Of a DNA stretch of 64,000 nucleotides, positions 33,899 to 43,080 are shown one piece after another. Both the position numbers and the translations under genes were made by a program. Positions within the stretch are counted from its first letter, which is position 1, and every line of letters starts with the position of its first letter. This stretch comes from Geomicrobium halophilum (GTDB lineage: Bacteria > Bacillota > Bacilli > Bacillales > Marinococcaceae). The stretch covers positions 190,941 through 254,940 of the forward strand of contig NZ_JACHHJ010000005.1 in NCBI RefSeq assembly GCF_014207655.1, written 5' to 3'. A model generated the notes under the pieces. It saw only the letters and a program-made list of their open reading frames with translations, did no database searches and was not told the origin of the DNA.

Positions 33899-35716
33899 AT
33901 GCATACACATCCATTTCCACGGCCCCAGCAGGCGGATTGCATTAGGGATTTAAACAAAACGGCGCGTGGAGATCAAACCGCAACCCTGGTGATCAAAAAC
34001 GCAAAGGTCGTTAATGTGGTTTCAAATGAGATTTTGCCCAATACAGATGTTGCAGTGCAAGGTTCCCGCATTGCCTATGTGGGAAAAAATGCTGATCATA
34101 CTATCGGTGAACAAACGTCCGTCCTTCAAGCTGAAGGCCGCTATTTGACCCCGGGTCTTTTGGACGGCCATTGCCATATCGAAAGCAGTCAGGTTACTCC
34201 TACCCAATTTGCCAGGGCTGTCTTGCCGAAAGGGACGACGGCTGGTTTTTTTGACCCCCATGAAATTGCGAATGTTCTTGGCATGGAGGGCATGAAGCTC
34301 ATGCTTGAAGAAGCCAGGCAAACCCCGTTGGCCGCGTACATGCAAGTGGCTTCGTGCGTACCCTCTACAAATGAAACGTTAGAAACGAATGGTGCAGACA
34401 TTGGTCCTGAAGATGTTAAGGAAGCATTTACGTGGGGACCTGACATGATCGCACTGGGTGAAGTGATGAACTTTCCGGGCGTCGTTCATGGCGACGAAAA
34501 AATGCTTTCAGAAATTGAGCAAACGTTGCGAGCGGGAAGGCCGGCAGATGGACATTATACATGGCCGCCGGAAGATGATCGAAGGCTTTCAGCATACACA
34601 GCCGCAGGGGTTAGCGGAGATCATGAAATCACAACAGCTGAAGATGTCATTGAAAAAATTCGTATGGGTATGTATGCGAAGCTTCGTCGAGGATCGGCTT
34701 GGCATGATGTAGTCGAAACGATCAAGGCGTATACAGAGCAAGGAATCGACACGAGACGTATGATTTTAGTCACCGATGATCGCAGCCCTGAATCATTAGT
34801 AGATGAAGGGCATATGGACTTTGTCGTTCGGCATGCCATTGAACAGGGTGTTCCTCCTGTGACCGCTATCCAGATGGCTACCATCAATCCGGCAGAGCGT
34901 TTCGGGATTTCCCATGATATTGGCATGATTGCCCCTGGCCGTTTTGCGGACCTCCTTTTATTAGAGGGGCGATTAGCAGAAATGAATATAGGCACAACGA
35001 TCGCCGCCGGGCAAGTCATAGCGGAAAATGGGGAAATGGTCGTTGATTTGCCCAATTTTCCATTGCCGAAGCAGGCGATTCAATCTGTTCATATTGATAA
35101 AAAAGTAGTGGCAGCCGATTTCCGAATCGCTTCACCTACGGACCAAGGTGAAGCTCTGGTCCGTACGATTCAAGTCCGTGAAAATCATGTGGATACGAAA
35201 GAGCGTCACACTACACTCCCTTGCAACAATGGTGAGCTAAAGCTCGAAGGGGATTTCAGCAAAATGGCGGTTATTGAACGACATGGTGTCAATGGAAATC
35301 AAGGGCTCGGTATTCTGAATGGTGTCGGTTTGCAAGCACCTGCAGCCATTGCTTCAACGGTTGCCCATGATAGTCACAATCTCATGGTGATCGGAAATGA
35401 TGACGAGAAAATGGCAAAGGCAGCCAATAAAGTCATCGACATGCAAGGAGGAATCGCCGTTGTGTCCGAGGCTGGCTTGACTTCCCTGCCTTTGCCGGTA
35501 GCAGGGCTCATGTCAGACGCTCCGTTTGAACATGTAGCCAATGCTTCCCGAGCAGTGAGCGATGCGCTGGCGGATGCAGGCTGTACAATGAACTACGCAT
35601 TTATGACGCTTTCTCTCCTCGCTCTTGTTGTGATCCCTGATATCCGCCTCTCCGATCAAGGGCTCGTGAGAATTACGGATGCAGGTTTTGAAAAAGTTTC
35701 TTTATTCGTGGAGTAA
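33899..35716 (+). CDS. ade: Adenine deaminase
   Basis: A 605-residue amidohydrolase-fold enzyme converting adenine to hypoxanthine and ammonia. The metal site starts at TPGLLDGHCHIESS and continues with FFDPHEIANVLG, LGEVMNFPGVVHG and DGHYTWPP (partial HAP motif), with DDRSPESL as the distal Asp. Length and C-terminal domain are normal for the Bacillus enzyme. AAAAGGAG precedes the ATG by 8 nt. The purine permease 400 nt downstream on the same strand suggests joint purine salvage. Confidence 0.95.
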   Translation: MHTHPFPRPQQADCIRDLNKTARGDQTATLVIKNAKVVNVVSNEILPNTDVAVQGSRIAYVGKNADHTIGEQTSVLQAEGRYLTPGLLDGHCHIESSQVTPTQFARAVLPKGTTAGFFDPHEIANVLGMEGMKLMLEEARQTPLAAYMQVASCVPSTNETLETNGADIGPEDVKEAFTWGPDMIALGEVMNFPGVVHGDEKMLSEIEQTLRAGRPADGHYTWPPEDDRRLSAYTAAGVSGDHEITTAEDVIEKIRMGMYAKLRRGSAWHDVVETIKAYTEQGIDTRRMILVTDDRSPESLVDEGHMDFVVRHAIEQGVPPVTAIQMATINPAERFGISHDIGMIAPGRFADLLLLEGRLAEMNIGTTIAAGQVIAENGEMVVDLPNFPLPKQAIQSVHIDKKVVAADFRIASPTDQGEALVRTIQVRENHVDTKERHTTLPCNNGELKLEGDFSKMAVIERHGVNGNQGLGILNGVGLQAPAAIASTVAHDSHNLMVIGNDDEKMAKAANKVIDMQGGIAVVSEAGLTSLPLPVAGLMSDAPFEHVANASRAVSDALADAGCTMNYAFMTLSLLALVVIPDIRLSDQGLVRITDAGFEKVSLFVE

Positions 35717-35852
35717 GATAGATGCTTTTGATCCAGATGGAGCCGCCATTCGGATGAACAATTTCGGGGCGGTTGTTGTTTTAATGGTGGATGTTTGCCG
35801 AAATTGTGAAGAAATGTTAGGTTTATGGTAAAGCAGAAGCGAGGGTTCACCG

Positions 35853-36035
35853 ATGACAGTAAAGGAACTGGAAGAAAAGCTAAATCTGTTGAAAAGTGAT
35901 TACGTTCGCGTTCAGGGAGACGTCGAAAAAATCGAATCGGTTGGCGGCAACGTACGGCCAGCCACACGTCAATTACGGGATTTAGAGAAAGAAATCAGCC
36001 GCGTTCGTCAACAAATGAGAGAAGCGAACACATAA
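35853..36035 (+). CDS. SE1561-family small protein
   Basis: A 60-residue coiled-coil protein: MTVKELEEKLNLLKSDYVRV, then a Gly-containing turn (VGGNVRP) and a second helix RQLRDLEKEISRVRQQM. It matches the small SE1561 family of Bacilli, of unknown function. No signal or membrane segment. GAGGGTTCACCG lies before the ATG. Followed by a terminator. Confidence 0.8.
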   Translation: MTVKELEEKLNLLKSDYVRVQGDVEKIESVGGNVRPATRQLRDLEKEISRVRQQMREANT

Positions 36036-36071
36036 CCTAAGGGTTTCCTATATGTTGCCGGAAGGGGCCAG

Positions 36072-36116
36072 CTACGAGTTCTCCCACATAAATAGGGAAA
36101 CTCGTAGTTTTTTGCT
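36072..36116 (+). terminator. Terminator before the purine permease gene
   Basis: CTACGAGTT pairs with AACTCGTAG (perfect 9 bp) followed by TTTTTT. It ends 21 nt before the permease start, so it may act as an attenuator for it as well as a terminator for the SE1561 gene. No purine riboswitch core is visible. Confidence 0.75.
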
Positions 36117-36137
36117 GTGAGATGGGGGAATGGAAAA

Positions 36138-37409
36138 ATGTTTGAAAGGATATTTCAACTGCAAGAACATGGCACCACAGTCAAACAAGAGGTCTTGGCA
36201 GGAATCACGATCTTTTTTGCGGCTGCTCATATCATTATCGTTAATCCAACGATTCTAGCAGACGGCGGTATTCCCTTTAATTATGCCATGATTGCGACCG
36301 TGTTTGTGACCGTGATTGGCAGCTTGCTTTTAGGTTTATGGGCAAATGTTCCGCTTGCGCTTGCTCCGGGTATGGGGATCAACGCTTTTTTTGTGTATAC
36401 ACTTGTGCAAGGCTATGATTTAAGCTGGCAGATGGGTCTTGCGGTGGTGATCGTTTCCGGAGTATTTCTTATGATTGCCACCTTTACACCTTTGGCGGCT
36501 GCCTTATCCCGTGCCGTTCCGAATTCATTAAAATTTAGCATCAGTGCTGGTATCGGTTTGTTACTCGTCATGATCGGTTTGCAAATGGGAGAAGTGATCG
36601 TTGCAGATGAGGAAACATTAATCACTCTTGCTCCCCTTGAGTCTCCGTCCCTGGCATTTACGCTATTGGGTCTATTGTTGATTTTGATCCTTTATGTAAA
36701 ACGGGTGAAAGGGGCGTTTGTGATCGGCTTGCTGGTCACAACAGCTATCATTTATTTAACCGGATCAGGTGGTGGGGCCATTGAAAGCGAACCGTTAGAT
36801 CTTGGAGGGTACATGGGGATCTTTACGACCGCAGATTTTAGCGGGTTGTGGCATGTGCCTTTTTGGATGGCTGTTTTTTCACTTACATTGCTGATCCTTT
36901 TTGATACGCTCGGTCTCGTTCACGGCTTAGTTCCACATGGAAAAGATGTGAATCGTGTTTACCAAGGCAGCGCGATTAACGCTGGGATCAGTGGTTTTTT
37001 TGGAACCTCGCCCACCGTCCTTGTCGTTGAAAGTGCAGCAGGCATGGCTGAAGGCGGGAAAACAGGGCTAACAGCAGTCACAGCAGGACTCCTTTTTTTA
37101 TCCAGTTTTATCGTCATGCCTTTTATTTCGGGGGTGCCTGACGCTGCGATCGCACCGATTTTAATTATTGTAGGGATGTCCATGGCGGAAAAATTACGGG
37201 ATATTCCAGGGGATTTCACTGAATGGTTTCCAGCGGGACTCACCGCTATTCTCATCCCACTAACCTATTCCATTATTGATGGACTGGCTGCAGGATTCAT
37301 CCTTTATCCACTCATGAAATGGGTGACAGGCAGGCGTGCAGATGTGCATCCTTACCAATATGTGATTGCGTTATTATTCATTTGCAACTATGCACTTTTG
37401 TTGATGTAA
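36138..37409 (+). CDS. NCS2-family purine permease (PbuG/AzgA type)
   Basis: A 423-residue protein with 12-14 membrane helices. Diagnostic segments: EVLAGITIFFAAAHIIIVNP, PLALAPGMGINAFFVYT, SAGIGLLLVMIGLQMGE and GTSPTVLVVESAAGMAEGG. Members import hypoxanthine, guanine or adenine with protons. The ATG at 36138 follows GGGGGAATGG; the GTG at 36117 lies inside the terminator region. The upstream adenine deaminase supports a purine role. A family A repeat and a strong terminator follow. Confidence 0.92.
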   Translation: MFERIFQLQEHGTTVKQEVLAGITIFFAAAHIIIVNPTILADGGIPFNYAMIATVFVTVIGSLLLGLWANVPLALAPGMGINAFFVYTLVQGYDLSWQMGLAVVIVSGVFLMIATFTPLAAALSRAVPNSLKFSISAGIGLLLVMIGLQMGEVIVADEETLITLAPLESPSLAFTLLGLLLILILYVKRVKGAFVIGLLVTTAIIYLTGSGGGAIESEPLDLGGYMGIFTTADFSGLWHVPFWMAVFSLTLLILFDTLGLVHGLVPHGKDVNRVYQGSAINAGISGFFGTSPTVLVVESAAGMAEGGKTGLTAVTAGLLFLSSFIVMPFISGVPDAAIAPILIIVGMSMAEKLRDIPGDFTEWFPAGLTAILIPLTYSIIDGLAAGFILYPLMKWVTGRRADVHPYQYVIALLFICNYALLLM

Positions 37410-37411
37410 GG

Positions 37412-37580
37412 AGCGCCGAATGAATGTACTTTCGCCAAATATTTTGGCCATTACGCCGAATAATCGTGCTAGGCGCTGAATTCCCCATTGCCTTAGCTGA
37501 ATAAAAGAGTATTGCGATGAAATATGGGGTCCTCCCACCGAAAAGGCGATGAGAAGCGCCGAATAAGCGACCGCTAACCG
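37412..37580 (+). repeat. Family A intergenic repeat, copy A4 (divergent)
   Basis: Blocks GCGCCGAATGAATG, TACGCCGAATAATCGTGC, GGCGCTGAATTCCCC, TTAGCTGAATAAAAG, CACCGAAAAGGCGATGAG and GCGCCGAATAAGCG. More divergent than A1-A3 but in the same order. Begins directly at the permease stop. The 341-nt gene-free stretch here also holds a terminator and copy B4. Confidence 0.65.
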
Positions 37581-37586
37581 TGAAAA

Positions 37587-37628
37587 AACTCCGATGTGAT
37601 GGTTTGTTATCACATCGGAGTTTTTATT
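37587..37628 (+). terminator. Strong terminator after the purine permease
   Basis: AACTCCGATGTGAT pairs perfectly with ATCACATCGGAGTT (14 bp) around GGTTTGTT, followed by TTTATTT. Confidence 0.9.
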
Positions 37629-37740
37629 TCAAAAAGTCTGGGAAACATAGCGTTCGTATCTCTTGGTCGTGTTGCTTCCGCGCTCTTCGACTGCTCAGAC
37701 CTTTTTGTCCTCTTTTTTGAGCACGTATTTAAAAGGATCG
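37627..37740 (+). repeat. Family B repeat, copy B4 (short)
   Basis: Left end TTCAAAAAGTCTGGGAAACA with ATAGCGTTCGTATCTC, right end CCTTTTTGTCCTCTTTTTTG then AGCACG. About 105 nt between ends. Confidence 0.7.
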
Positions 37741-37750
37741 CCTTTGATTT

Positions 37751-38233
37751 TTATTTTTCGCTCGAATGGATCGTCTTCTTTATTCCTTTAAAGACCCCTG
37801 TGTGTAACCCTTCATGGTAGAGAGAAAAACGAAGTAATTCGCCAACCGTTTCGATTTGGGCTTTCCCAATGGGAAATGGCTCTTTCAACGGCTCATCCAA
37901 GTGAGAGCTTAACACGGTTTGCAGCTGATCGGTTTGGTTCCGCATAAAAAAGCGAATCTCATCCAGCGTCGGAGGTGCTTCCTCCCAATCTGCCGGGCTT
38001 GTACCACGGGCGAAGAATTTTTCGTAGCGAGCGGGGAGCTCTACTCTGTGAGAACTATACCCATTTACTAGCATGGCTTGGATGGTTCCGATGTGTCCCA
38101 AGTTCCAGCGAATGGAATTGTTATAGCCATTCGGAATGCGATCAGCGTCTGCTTCTGTTAGCTCCTTGACTTCAAACAGTGTGGCTTTCCGAACAAAAAT
38201 GACCTGATTCCATAAATCCCTTTCATCTGTCAT
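37751..38233 (-). CDS. DinB-family protein
   Basis: A 160-residue four-helix-bundle protein of the DinB/YfiT superfamily. The putative metal-site histidines are in SIRWNLGHIGTIQAML and LYHEGLHTG. Some members are thiol S-transferases (bacillithiol-linked) but the role here is unknown. GAAGGAGAATCTC precedes the ATG. Located 29 nt before the MsmX gene end, with no evident functional tie. Confidence 0.85.
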   Translation of the reverse strand: MTDERDLWNQVIFVRKATLFEVKELTEADADRIPNGYNNSIRWNLGHIGTIQAMLVNGYSSHRVELPARYEKFFARGTSPADWEEAPPTLDEIRFFMRNQTDQLQTVLSSHLDEPLKEPFPIGKAQIETVGELLRFSLYHEGLHTGVFKGIKKTIHSSEK

Positions 38234-38262
38234 AATGAGATTCTCCTTCTCATTTATTAGTT

Positions 38263-39417
38263 TTATGATTCTGCGGCAGCTGCGCTTTCCTTTTCTTCTG
38301 GAAGTTCCTGGGTTTCATGCGGTGGTTTGATGCGTTGCTCAGTTTCAGGATCAAAGAAATGAACCTTGTTCATGTCAAAACCAAGTTCGAGCTGATCGCC
38401 TTGATCGATATTGCTCTGTGGATTAACGATCGCAGTAATTTCCTGATCTCCGATTTTCGTGTAAAGAACGGTTTCTGAACCCGTTAATTCAGCGATATCA
38501 ATGGTAACTTGTGCTTTCGATTCTTGTAAGGTATCTAGCAAAGCTTTTTCCTCGTGCAAATCTTCAGGGCGAATACCTAAAGTGATGTCTTTTCCTTCAT
38601 ATTTTTTCAGTTCGTTACGCCTGTTTTCAGGTAGTTTCAAAGAAATATGATCATTAAACCAGAAGCGGCCCTCACGCAAATGACCTTGCAAGAAGTTCAT
38701 CGAAGGTGAGCCGATAAATCCACCGACAAACATATTTTCCGGGTAAAGGTAGACTTGCCTTGGAGCCCCGATTTGCTGGATGAAGCCATCTTTCATAACA
38801 ACGATGCGGGAAGCCATTGTCATTGCTTCTGTCTGATCGTGAGTGACATAGATGGTCGTTGTTTTTAAGCGCTGATGTAGTTTAATAATTTCAGAACGCA
38901 TCTGTACCCGCAGTTTCGCATCCAGGTTTGACAACGGCTCATCCATCAAGAACACTTTCGGGTTACGCACAATGGCACGACCAAGGGCTACACGTTGACG
39001 CTGTCCCCCTGATAGCGCTTTAGGTTTACGGTTCAAATAATCGTCCAATCCGAGAATACGACTGGCATTCTCGACACGTTCCTTGATCTCTGCTTTTTTG
39101 AACTTCCGTAACTTTAAACCGAACGCCATGTTATCAAATACATTCATGTGTGGGTATAGCGCGTAATTTTGAAAAACCATTGCAATATCCCGGTCTTTCG
39201 GAGATACATCATTGACGTAATTTTCATCAATATATAACGAGCCCTCCGTAATTTCTTCAAGGCCTGCAATCATACGGAGTGTCGTCGATTTTCCGCACCC
39301 GGAAGGTCCGACAAAAACGATAAATTCCTCGTCAGAAATATTCAAATTAAAATCAGTTACAGCGGTTACATTTCCATCAAATCGTTTATAGATGTGATCG
39401 AGTTTTATTTCTGCCAT
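38263..39417 (-). CDS. msmX: Multi-sugar ABC transporter ATP-binding protein (MsmX/UgpC family)
   Basis: A 384-residue ATPase that energises several carbohydrate importers. Walker A is GPSGCGKST, the Q-loop FQNYALYPHM, the signature LSGGQRQRVALGRAIV, Walker B VFLMDEPLSNLDAKLR and the switch His in YVTHDQTEA; the C-terminal 140 residues form the TOBE/regulatory domain (IRPEDL). No permease or binding protein is adjacent, as usual for shared MsmX ATPases. A cre-like site about 50 nt upstream suggests CcpA control. Confidence 0.93.
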   Translation of the reverse strand: MAEIKLDHIYKRFDGNVTAVTDFNLNISDEEFIVFVGPSGCGKSTTLRMIAGLEEITEGSLYIDENYVNDVSPKDRDIAMVFQNYALYPHMNVFDNMAFGLKLRKFKKAEIKERVENASRILGLDDYLNRKPKALSGGQRQRVALGRAIVRNPKVFLMDEPLSNLDAKLRVQMRSEIIKLHQRLKTTTIYVTHDQTEAMTMASRIVVMKDGFIQQIGAPRQVYLYPENMFVGGFIGSPSMNFLQGHLREGRFWFNDHISLKLPENRRNELKKYEGKDITLGIRPEDLHEEKALLDTLQESKAQVTIDIAELTGSETVLYTKIGDQEITAIVNPQSNIDQGDQLELGFDMNKVHFFDPETEQRIKPPHETQELPEEKESAAAAES

Positions 39418-39465
39418 TCCAGTTCCCCCTCTTTTTCGAATTGCTAGTGGTTCTCATAGCCTCAT

Positions 39466-39479
39466 CGTAAACGCTTTCA
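39466..39479 (-). promoter_or_regulatory. Catabolite responsive element (cre) upstream of msmX
   Basis: Minus strand TGAAAGCGTTTACG fits the cre consensus TGWAANCGNTNWCA at all but the last base. It implies carbon catabolite control through CcpA. Confidence 0.65.
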
Positions 39480-39511
39480 ATCATAAAAACTATTCGTAAA
39501 ATGCCTAAACT

Positions 39512-40435
39512 TCACGAGTGGTTTTCGTCACTATGCACGAAAGGGGAAAACTCTCCGGTTAACCATAAGGCAATATAGGTACTTACCATGGTAGTGAAAT
39601 GATTTAACAGCGGACCGTTGATTTCCTGAAATTTGTCGAGGCGGTATTGCAATGTATTACGGTGAATATGCAACCGTTTGGCTGCTTTACTAAGGTTGAG
39701 CTGCGATTGCAAATAGACGTGGACCGTCTCGAGCAACTCCTTATCCGTATCATTCAATAACCTTCGTTGCCAATAGCCTAAATGTATATGCTCGCTTTCT
39801 TTGAAAAGGTCTATGAGGGCTTCTTCAGATGAAGTGAAAAGAATACGGCCAGGAAACAATTGTTTAAACGTTTGAAAACGTTCGTATTCCCGCTGATGAT
39901 TTTTTTTAGCAAGGTGAAGATCTTGGTGCTGGCTTGCTTGATACATACAAATATCAATGAGGAAATCTCCTTCCAATGCACGAAGAAAGGAGAGGAGATT
40001 CGTTTCTGGATCATGATCGACGCTCCTGGAAATGATTACGCCTTCAGTATCTGTATTCCAAATGATATGGCCTTCTAAAGGAAAGGCATTACGGAATGCC
40101 TCGGTAAACGCTAAAGGCTCGTCCGGTGCATGACTGAGGGAAAAATGATGAAAACGATAAGGAGCATCTGTATCAGGAGGGAAACTCCCGTCTGCGTGAT
40201 CATTTAAATAAGCTGCCCATTGCTTTTCCTTGTTGTTGTAATCAATTTCTGCAATGGGCACACGTTTGAGAAATGTGTTCAGCAATCCACGTTCTCTTTG
40301 ACCTAAATAATCATTAGGAAGCCCGATGATGTCATAGCGGTTCGTGTAAAACCATACATACTTTTCAGGGGAGGATACCTGTGAGGGATGGTGCACAATA
40401 TGATCAGGATAAAGTTCTTTTAAATGCTGGATCAT
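39512..40435 (-). CDS. PucR/CdaR-family transcriptional regulator
   Basis: A 307-residue regulator. The C-terminal PucR helix-turn-helix is clear: LETVHVYLQSQLNLSKAAKR followed by LHIHRNTLQYRLDKFQEI. The N-terminal 240 residues show no sensor domain I recognise. Related proteins activate purine degradation, proline or sugar acid genes. It has a strong AAAGGAGGAG ribosome site. Position between msmX and a HAD phosphatase gives no clear target. Confidence 0.82.
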   Translation of the reverse strand: MIQHLKELYPDHIVHHPSQVSSPEKYVWFYTNRYDIIGLPNDYLGQRERGLLNTFLKRVPIAEIDYNNKEKQWAAYLNDHADGSFPPDTDAPYRFHHFSLSHAPDEPLAFTEAFRNAFPLEGHIIWNTDTEGVIISRSVDHDPETNLLSFLRALEGDFLIDICMYQASQHQDLHLAKKNHQREYERFQTFKQLFPGRILFTSSEEALIDLFKESEHIHLGYWQRRLLNDTDKELLETVHVYLQSQLNLSKAAKRLHIHRNTLQYRLDKFQEINGPLLNHFTTMVSTYIALWLTGEFSPFVHSDENHS

Positions 40436-40478
40436 GTTGGCTCCTCCTTTAAAGAGCTAAGAAATGGATACGTTTTAT

Positions 40479-41360
40479 CTAAATCAGTGTATTTCTTTTT
40501 AAAATATGTTTTTCGATGGCTGTGGCTACACCGTCATTGTCATTATCGTCCGTTGTTGTGTGTGTGATTTTTTTAACCTCTGTCTCTGCGTTCCCCATTG
40601 CAATACTAAGGCCTGCAGTTTTGAACATCGACAAATCGTTATAATTGTCTCCAATTGCGACCGTATTCTCTAAAGCAATTCCAAGGTGTTCTGCGATATA
40701 TTGTAATCCGCTTCCTTTCCCCACTTCTGCAGGCATAATTTCGAGATTGTCCCTTCCCGAGGAAGTAATGTTAATTTCGCCATCGTTTTCCCAGGCATCC
40801 CGAATCATTTGCAATCGTTCAGGAAATAAAGAAAGGACGAGAAACTTATAGGCTGTAAAACGATGGCTGGGAATATCCTCAGGAGCAGGAAGCATTTGAA
40901 GCCCTATATCCTTAAGGTGTTGATCAGCCTGGTCACGGATACCTTCTTTTAGAACTTCACTATTTGGCTGAGTGCGGACATATTCGTGTAAATCATTTAA
41001 AAAGAACTGGTAGGCATCATCCGTTGCGTAAATGCCATTTGAAGTTGCCAAATGAAAATAAAAATGTCGTTCGTTTAACCAAGAAGCGATGTTTGTAGCG
41101 GTATTTATGTGGAGATGTTCTTCTTTTAAAATCTTACCGTTACCCTCGGCAATAACCGCTCCGTTTGCACATACATAAGCCTCAGCAGGAATGTCTGCTT
41201 TCGTGACAATTTCTTTTGCGTCATCTAATGATCGTCCGGTAGCAATGACAAAAGAGTGCCCTTCGTGTTTCATACGCTGAACGACTTCCGCTGTATAGTC
41301 GCTCACATATTTCTCTGAATGTAATAGTGTTCCGTCCATATCGATGGCTACTAATTTCAT
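40479..41360 (-). CDS. Cof-type HAD-IIB family phosphatase
   Basis: A 293-residue hydrolase: motif I DMDGTLLHS with nucleophile D8 (AIDMDGTLL), motif II FVIATGRSLDD, and motif III/IV ENTVAIGDNYNDLSMFKTAG, with a type IIB cap between. Relatives dephosphorylate sugar phosphates, pyridoxal phosphate or FMN; substrate unknown. AAGAAGGTG precedes the ATG. Probably its own transcript. Confidence 0.9.
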   Translation of the reverse strand: MKLVAIDMDGTLLHSEKYVSDYTAEVVQRMKHEGHSFVIATGRSLDDAKEIVTKADIPAEAYVCANGAVIAEGNGKILKEEHLHINTATNIASWLNERHFYFHLATSNGIYATDDAYQFFLNDLHEYVRTQPNSEVLKEGIRDQADQHLKDIGLQMLPAPEDIPSHRFTAYKFLVLSLFPERLQMIRDAWENDGEINITSSGRDNLEIMPAEVGKGSGLQYIAEHLGIALENTVAIGDNYNDLSMFKTAGLSIAMGNAETEVKKITHTTTDDNDNDGVATAIEKHILKRNTLI

Positions 41361-41519
41361 TGAATTTTACACCTTCTTTTAATTTGAAGATTAACGATTT
41401 AAGGATGATAATGGGCACAACATTATGTATTTCCTTTAGACTATACCTTAATCATTTTACAATAGACGAGGAGTGGACGAAAGGTAGAGGCTTCTTAAGG
41501 ATAAAAAGGACGGTTTTGT

Positions 41520-42176
41520 ATGGACAGAGGAAAAATAAAAGGGATAGTGGTCATCGCTAGTGTTATACTGATGGTGATTTTTGCTTATCAGGCCGGCGAT
41601 GGTTGGAACGCTGCAGATATTCAAGATTATATAGACAACTTCGGTTTTTTTGCGCCGTTCCTCTTTCTTCTTCTCAGTTCCCTTCGCCCTGTTATTTTAG
41701 TGCCTGCATCGGTATTAGGATTTGCAGGTGGGCTGCTCTTTGGACTCTGGGGAGGAGTTGTGCTAACCATGATAGGTTCCTTACTCGCTGCCACGCTAGG
41801 ATACTTTATGGCGGAGTTTGTAGGAGCAAAATGGATTGAAAAAAAGACGCAGGGTGTGCGGCTTCAAAGCTTGAAAAACCAACTTTTACGATACGGTTTT
41901 TACTATGTTCTGTTTTTGCGATTAACTCCGATCATAAGCTTTGATCTTATTAGCATTTTAAGTGGGATTACTAGGGTTCCATTTTCAAAATATATAGCAG
42001 CAACGGCGCTTGGGATTTTGCCTGGGGCATTTTTCTTTACATTTATGGGTGCCAGTGTGGCTGCTGGTGATATGGCATTGCTTCTAACGATTCTAGGCAT
42101 AGTCCTTCTCGTATTTATCGGAGGTATGATCTTCTATGTTGTTAAAGGGGTTGTTCAAAAAGACCGGGAAAAATAG
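41520..42176 (+). CDS. TVP38/TMEM64 (DedA-like, SNARE-associated) membrane protein
   Basis: A 218-residue membrane protein. The core LLSSLRPVILVPASVLGFAG, LFGLWGGVVLTMIGSLLAAT, LRLTPIISFDLISILSGITR and LGILPGAFFFTFMGAS are hallmarks of the TVP38/VTT domain; members are thought to translocate lipids. AAAAGGACGG stands upstream of the ATG. The last nine codons (VVQKDREK-stop) lie within the left end of a family B repeat, so the natural C-terminus was probably replaced by the insertion. Confidence 0.88.
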   Translation: MDRGKIKGIVVIASVILMVIFAYQAGDGWNAADIQDYIDNFGFFAPFLFLLLSSLRPVILVPASVLGFAGGLLFGLWGGVVLTMIGSLLAATLGYFMAEFVGAKWIEKKTQGVRLQSLKNQLLRYGFYYVLFLRLTPIISFDLISILSGITRVPFSKYIAATALGILPGAFFFTFMGASVAAGDMALLLTILGIVLLVFIGGMIFYVVKGVVQKDREK

Positions 42177-42478
42177 GTGTGTCAGCTTGCGGGGTGAGGG
42201 AGGTCAGCGTTTTCACTTTCAGTGACAGCGCTGCTACTAGCGAATACGGCGCCTCGCACGTACCTAAAACGTATCTTCGGAAAAGAAATCCCCTTTTCCT
42301 TCGTGCGTGCGAAGTGAATGCTTTCTTGGTGCCAGCAGGATGCTCGAGACGAGCTTCCTTGCCCTCCAGAGCATAAGAAAATCTAGACTCGCCATTTTGG
42401 CGATAAGCTAACATTTTCTAAAACTTCTCGGCGCTTTTTGTCCTCCTTTTGAACACGGAACTTAAAGAAAGCGTTCAT
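42149..42478 (+). repeat. Family B repeat, copy B5 (long)
   Basis: Left end GTTGTTCAAAAAGACCGGGA inside the TVP38 gene, right end CGGCGCTTTTTGTCCTCCTT then TTGAACACGGA. The internal blocks CGGAAAAGAAATCCCCTTTT and GAAGTGAATGCTTTC..TGGTGCCAGCAG are shared with B7. The remainder of the gene-free region (42479-42681) shows nothing recognisable except AT-rich promoter-like DNA. Confidence 0.72.
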
Positions 42479-42681
42479 GAATGGAGAGGCAGAAGGAAAT
42501 TTGGACTTCATACTGCCGGTCAAAGTCCATGGTGGATATCTCCCCTAAACATTTAGAAATATATGAAAAAACCGCACAATGTAAAAAAACTTCAAAAACA
42601 TACAGGTGACGCATATATTTCGGTTTAAATGGGTATTGTTTATTAAGCACCTAATCAATGAAAATAAAGGAGGACATCATA

Positions 42682-42819
42682 ATGAGTAAAAAATGGTTGT
42701 ATTCTCTACTATCTGGTGTTTTTGCGGTAGGCATGCTTGCAGCATGTGGTGACATGGAAGAAGATCCAGGTGCACCACCGGAAGATGACGGTATGGGTGA
42801 AGAAGAAGGAGATATGTAA
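42682..42819 (+). CDS. Small acidic lipoprotein (45 aa)
   Basis: The frame encodes a signal peptide with lipobox GMLAACGD (Cys at residue 22) followed by only 23 residues made mostly of D, E, P, G and M. An AAAGGAGG site is placed 11 nt upstream and a terminator follows at once, so it is a self-standing gene. The anchor resembles the cytochrome c-551 lipoprotein leader (both end LLAACGD or MLAACGD), but no haem motif is present. Function unknown; a short membrane-tethered acidic peptide outside the cell. Confidence 0.75.
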   Translation: MSKKWLYSLLSGVFAVGMLAACGDMEEDPGAPPEDDGMGEEEGDM

Positions 42820-42830
42820 GAGAAGAAAAA

Positions 42831-42859
42831 CGCCAGCTCTAACAGGCTGGCATTTTTTC
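42831..42859 (+). terminator. Terminator after the small lipoprotein gene
   Basis: GCCAGC and GCTGGC pair around an 8-nt loop, followed by ATTTTTTCTT. Confidence 0.8.
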
Positions 42860-43080
42860 TTCTAAAACGATTGTTTAAAAAATCCAGCCATTGTTATATC
42901 ATTGATATTAAATTCATAGGGAAGTTATTGGATTTTATGTAAGTTGAAAACTTTGAAATACAACTGTAAAAAACTTGCTTTCTTTTACTTATAATGGAAG
43001 TAATTAACGTTTGAAATCTTTTTCTCTTCCCTTTTCAACAATCATAACCCTTGCGATAATAATATCGGAGGTGATTACGC

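Noticed and set aside
36035..36137. Purine riboswitch before the NCS2 permease
   Set aside because: The conserved purine aptamer loops (such as TATA..TTTCTACC..CCGTAAA) are absent; only a terminator hairpin is present.
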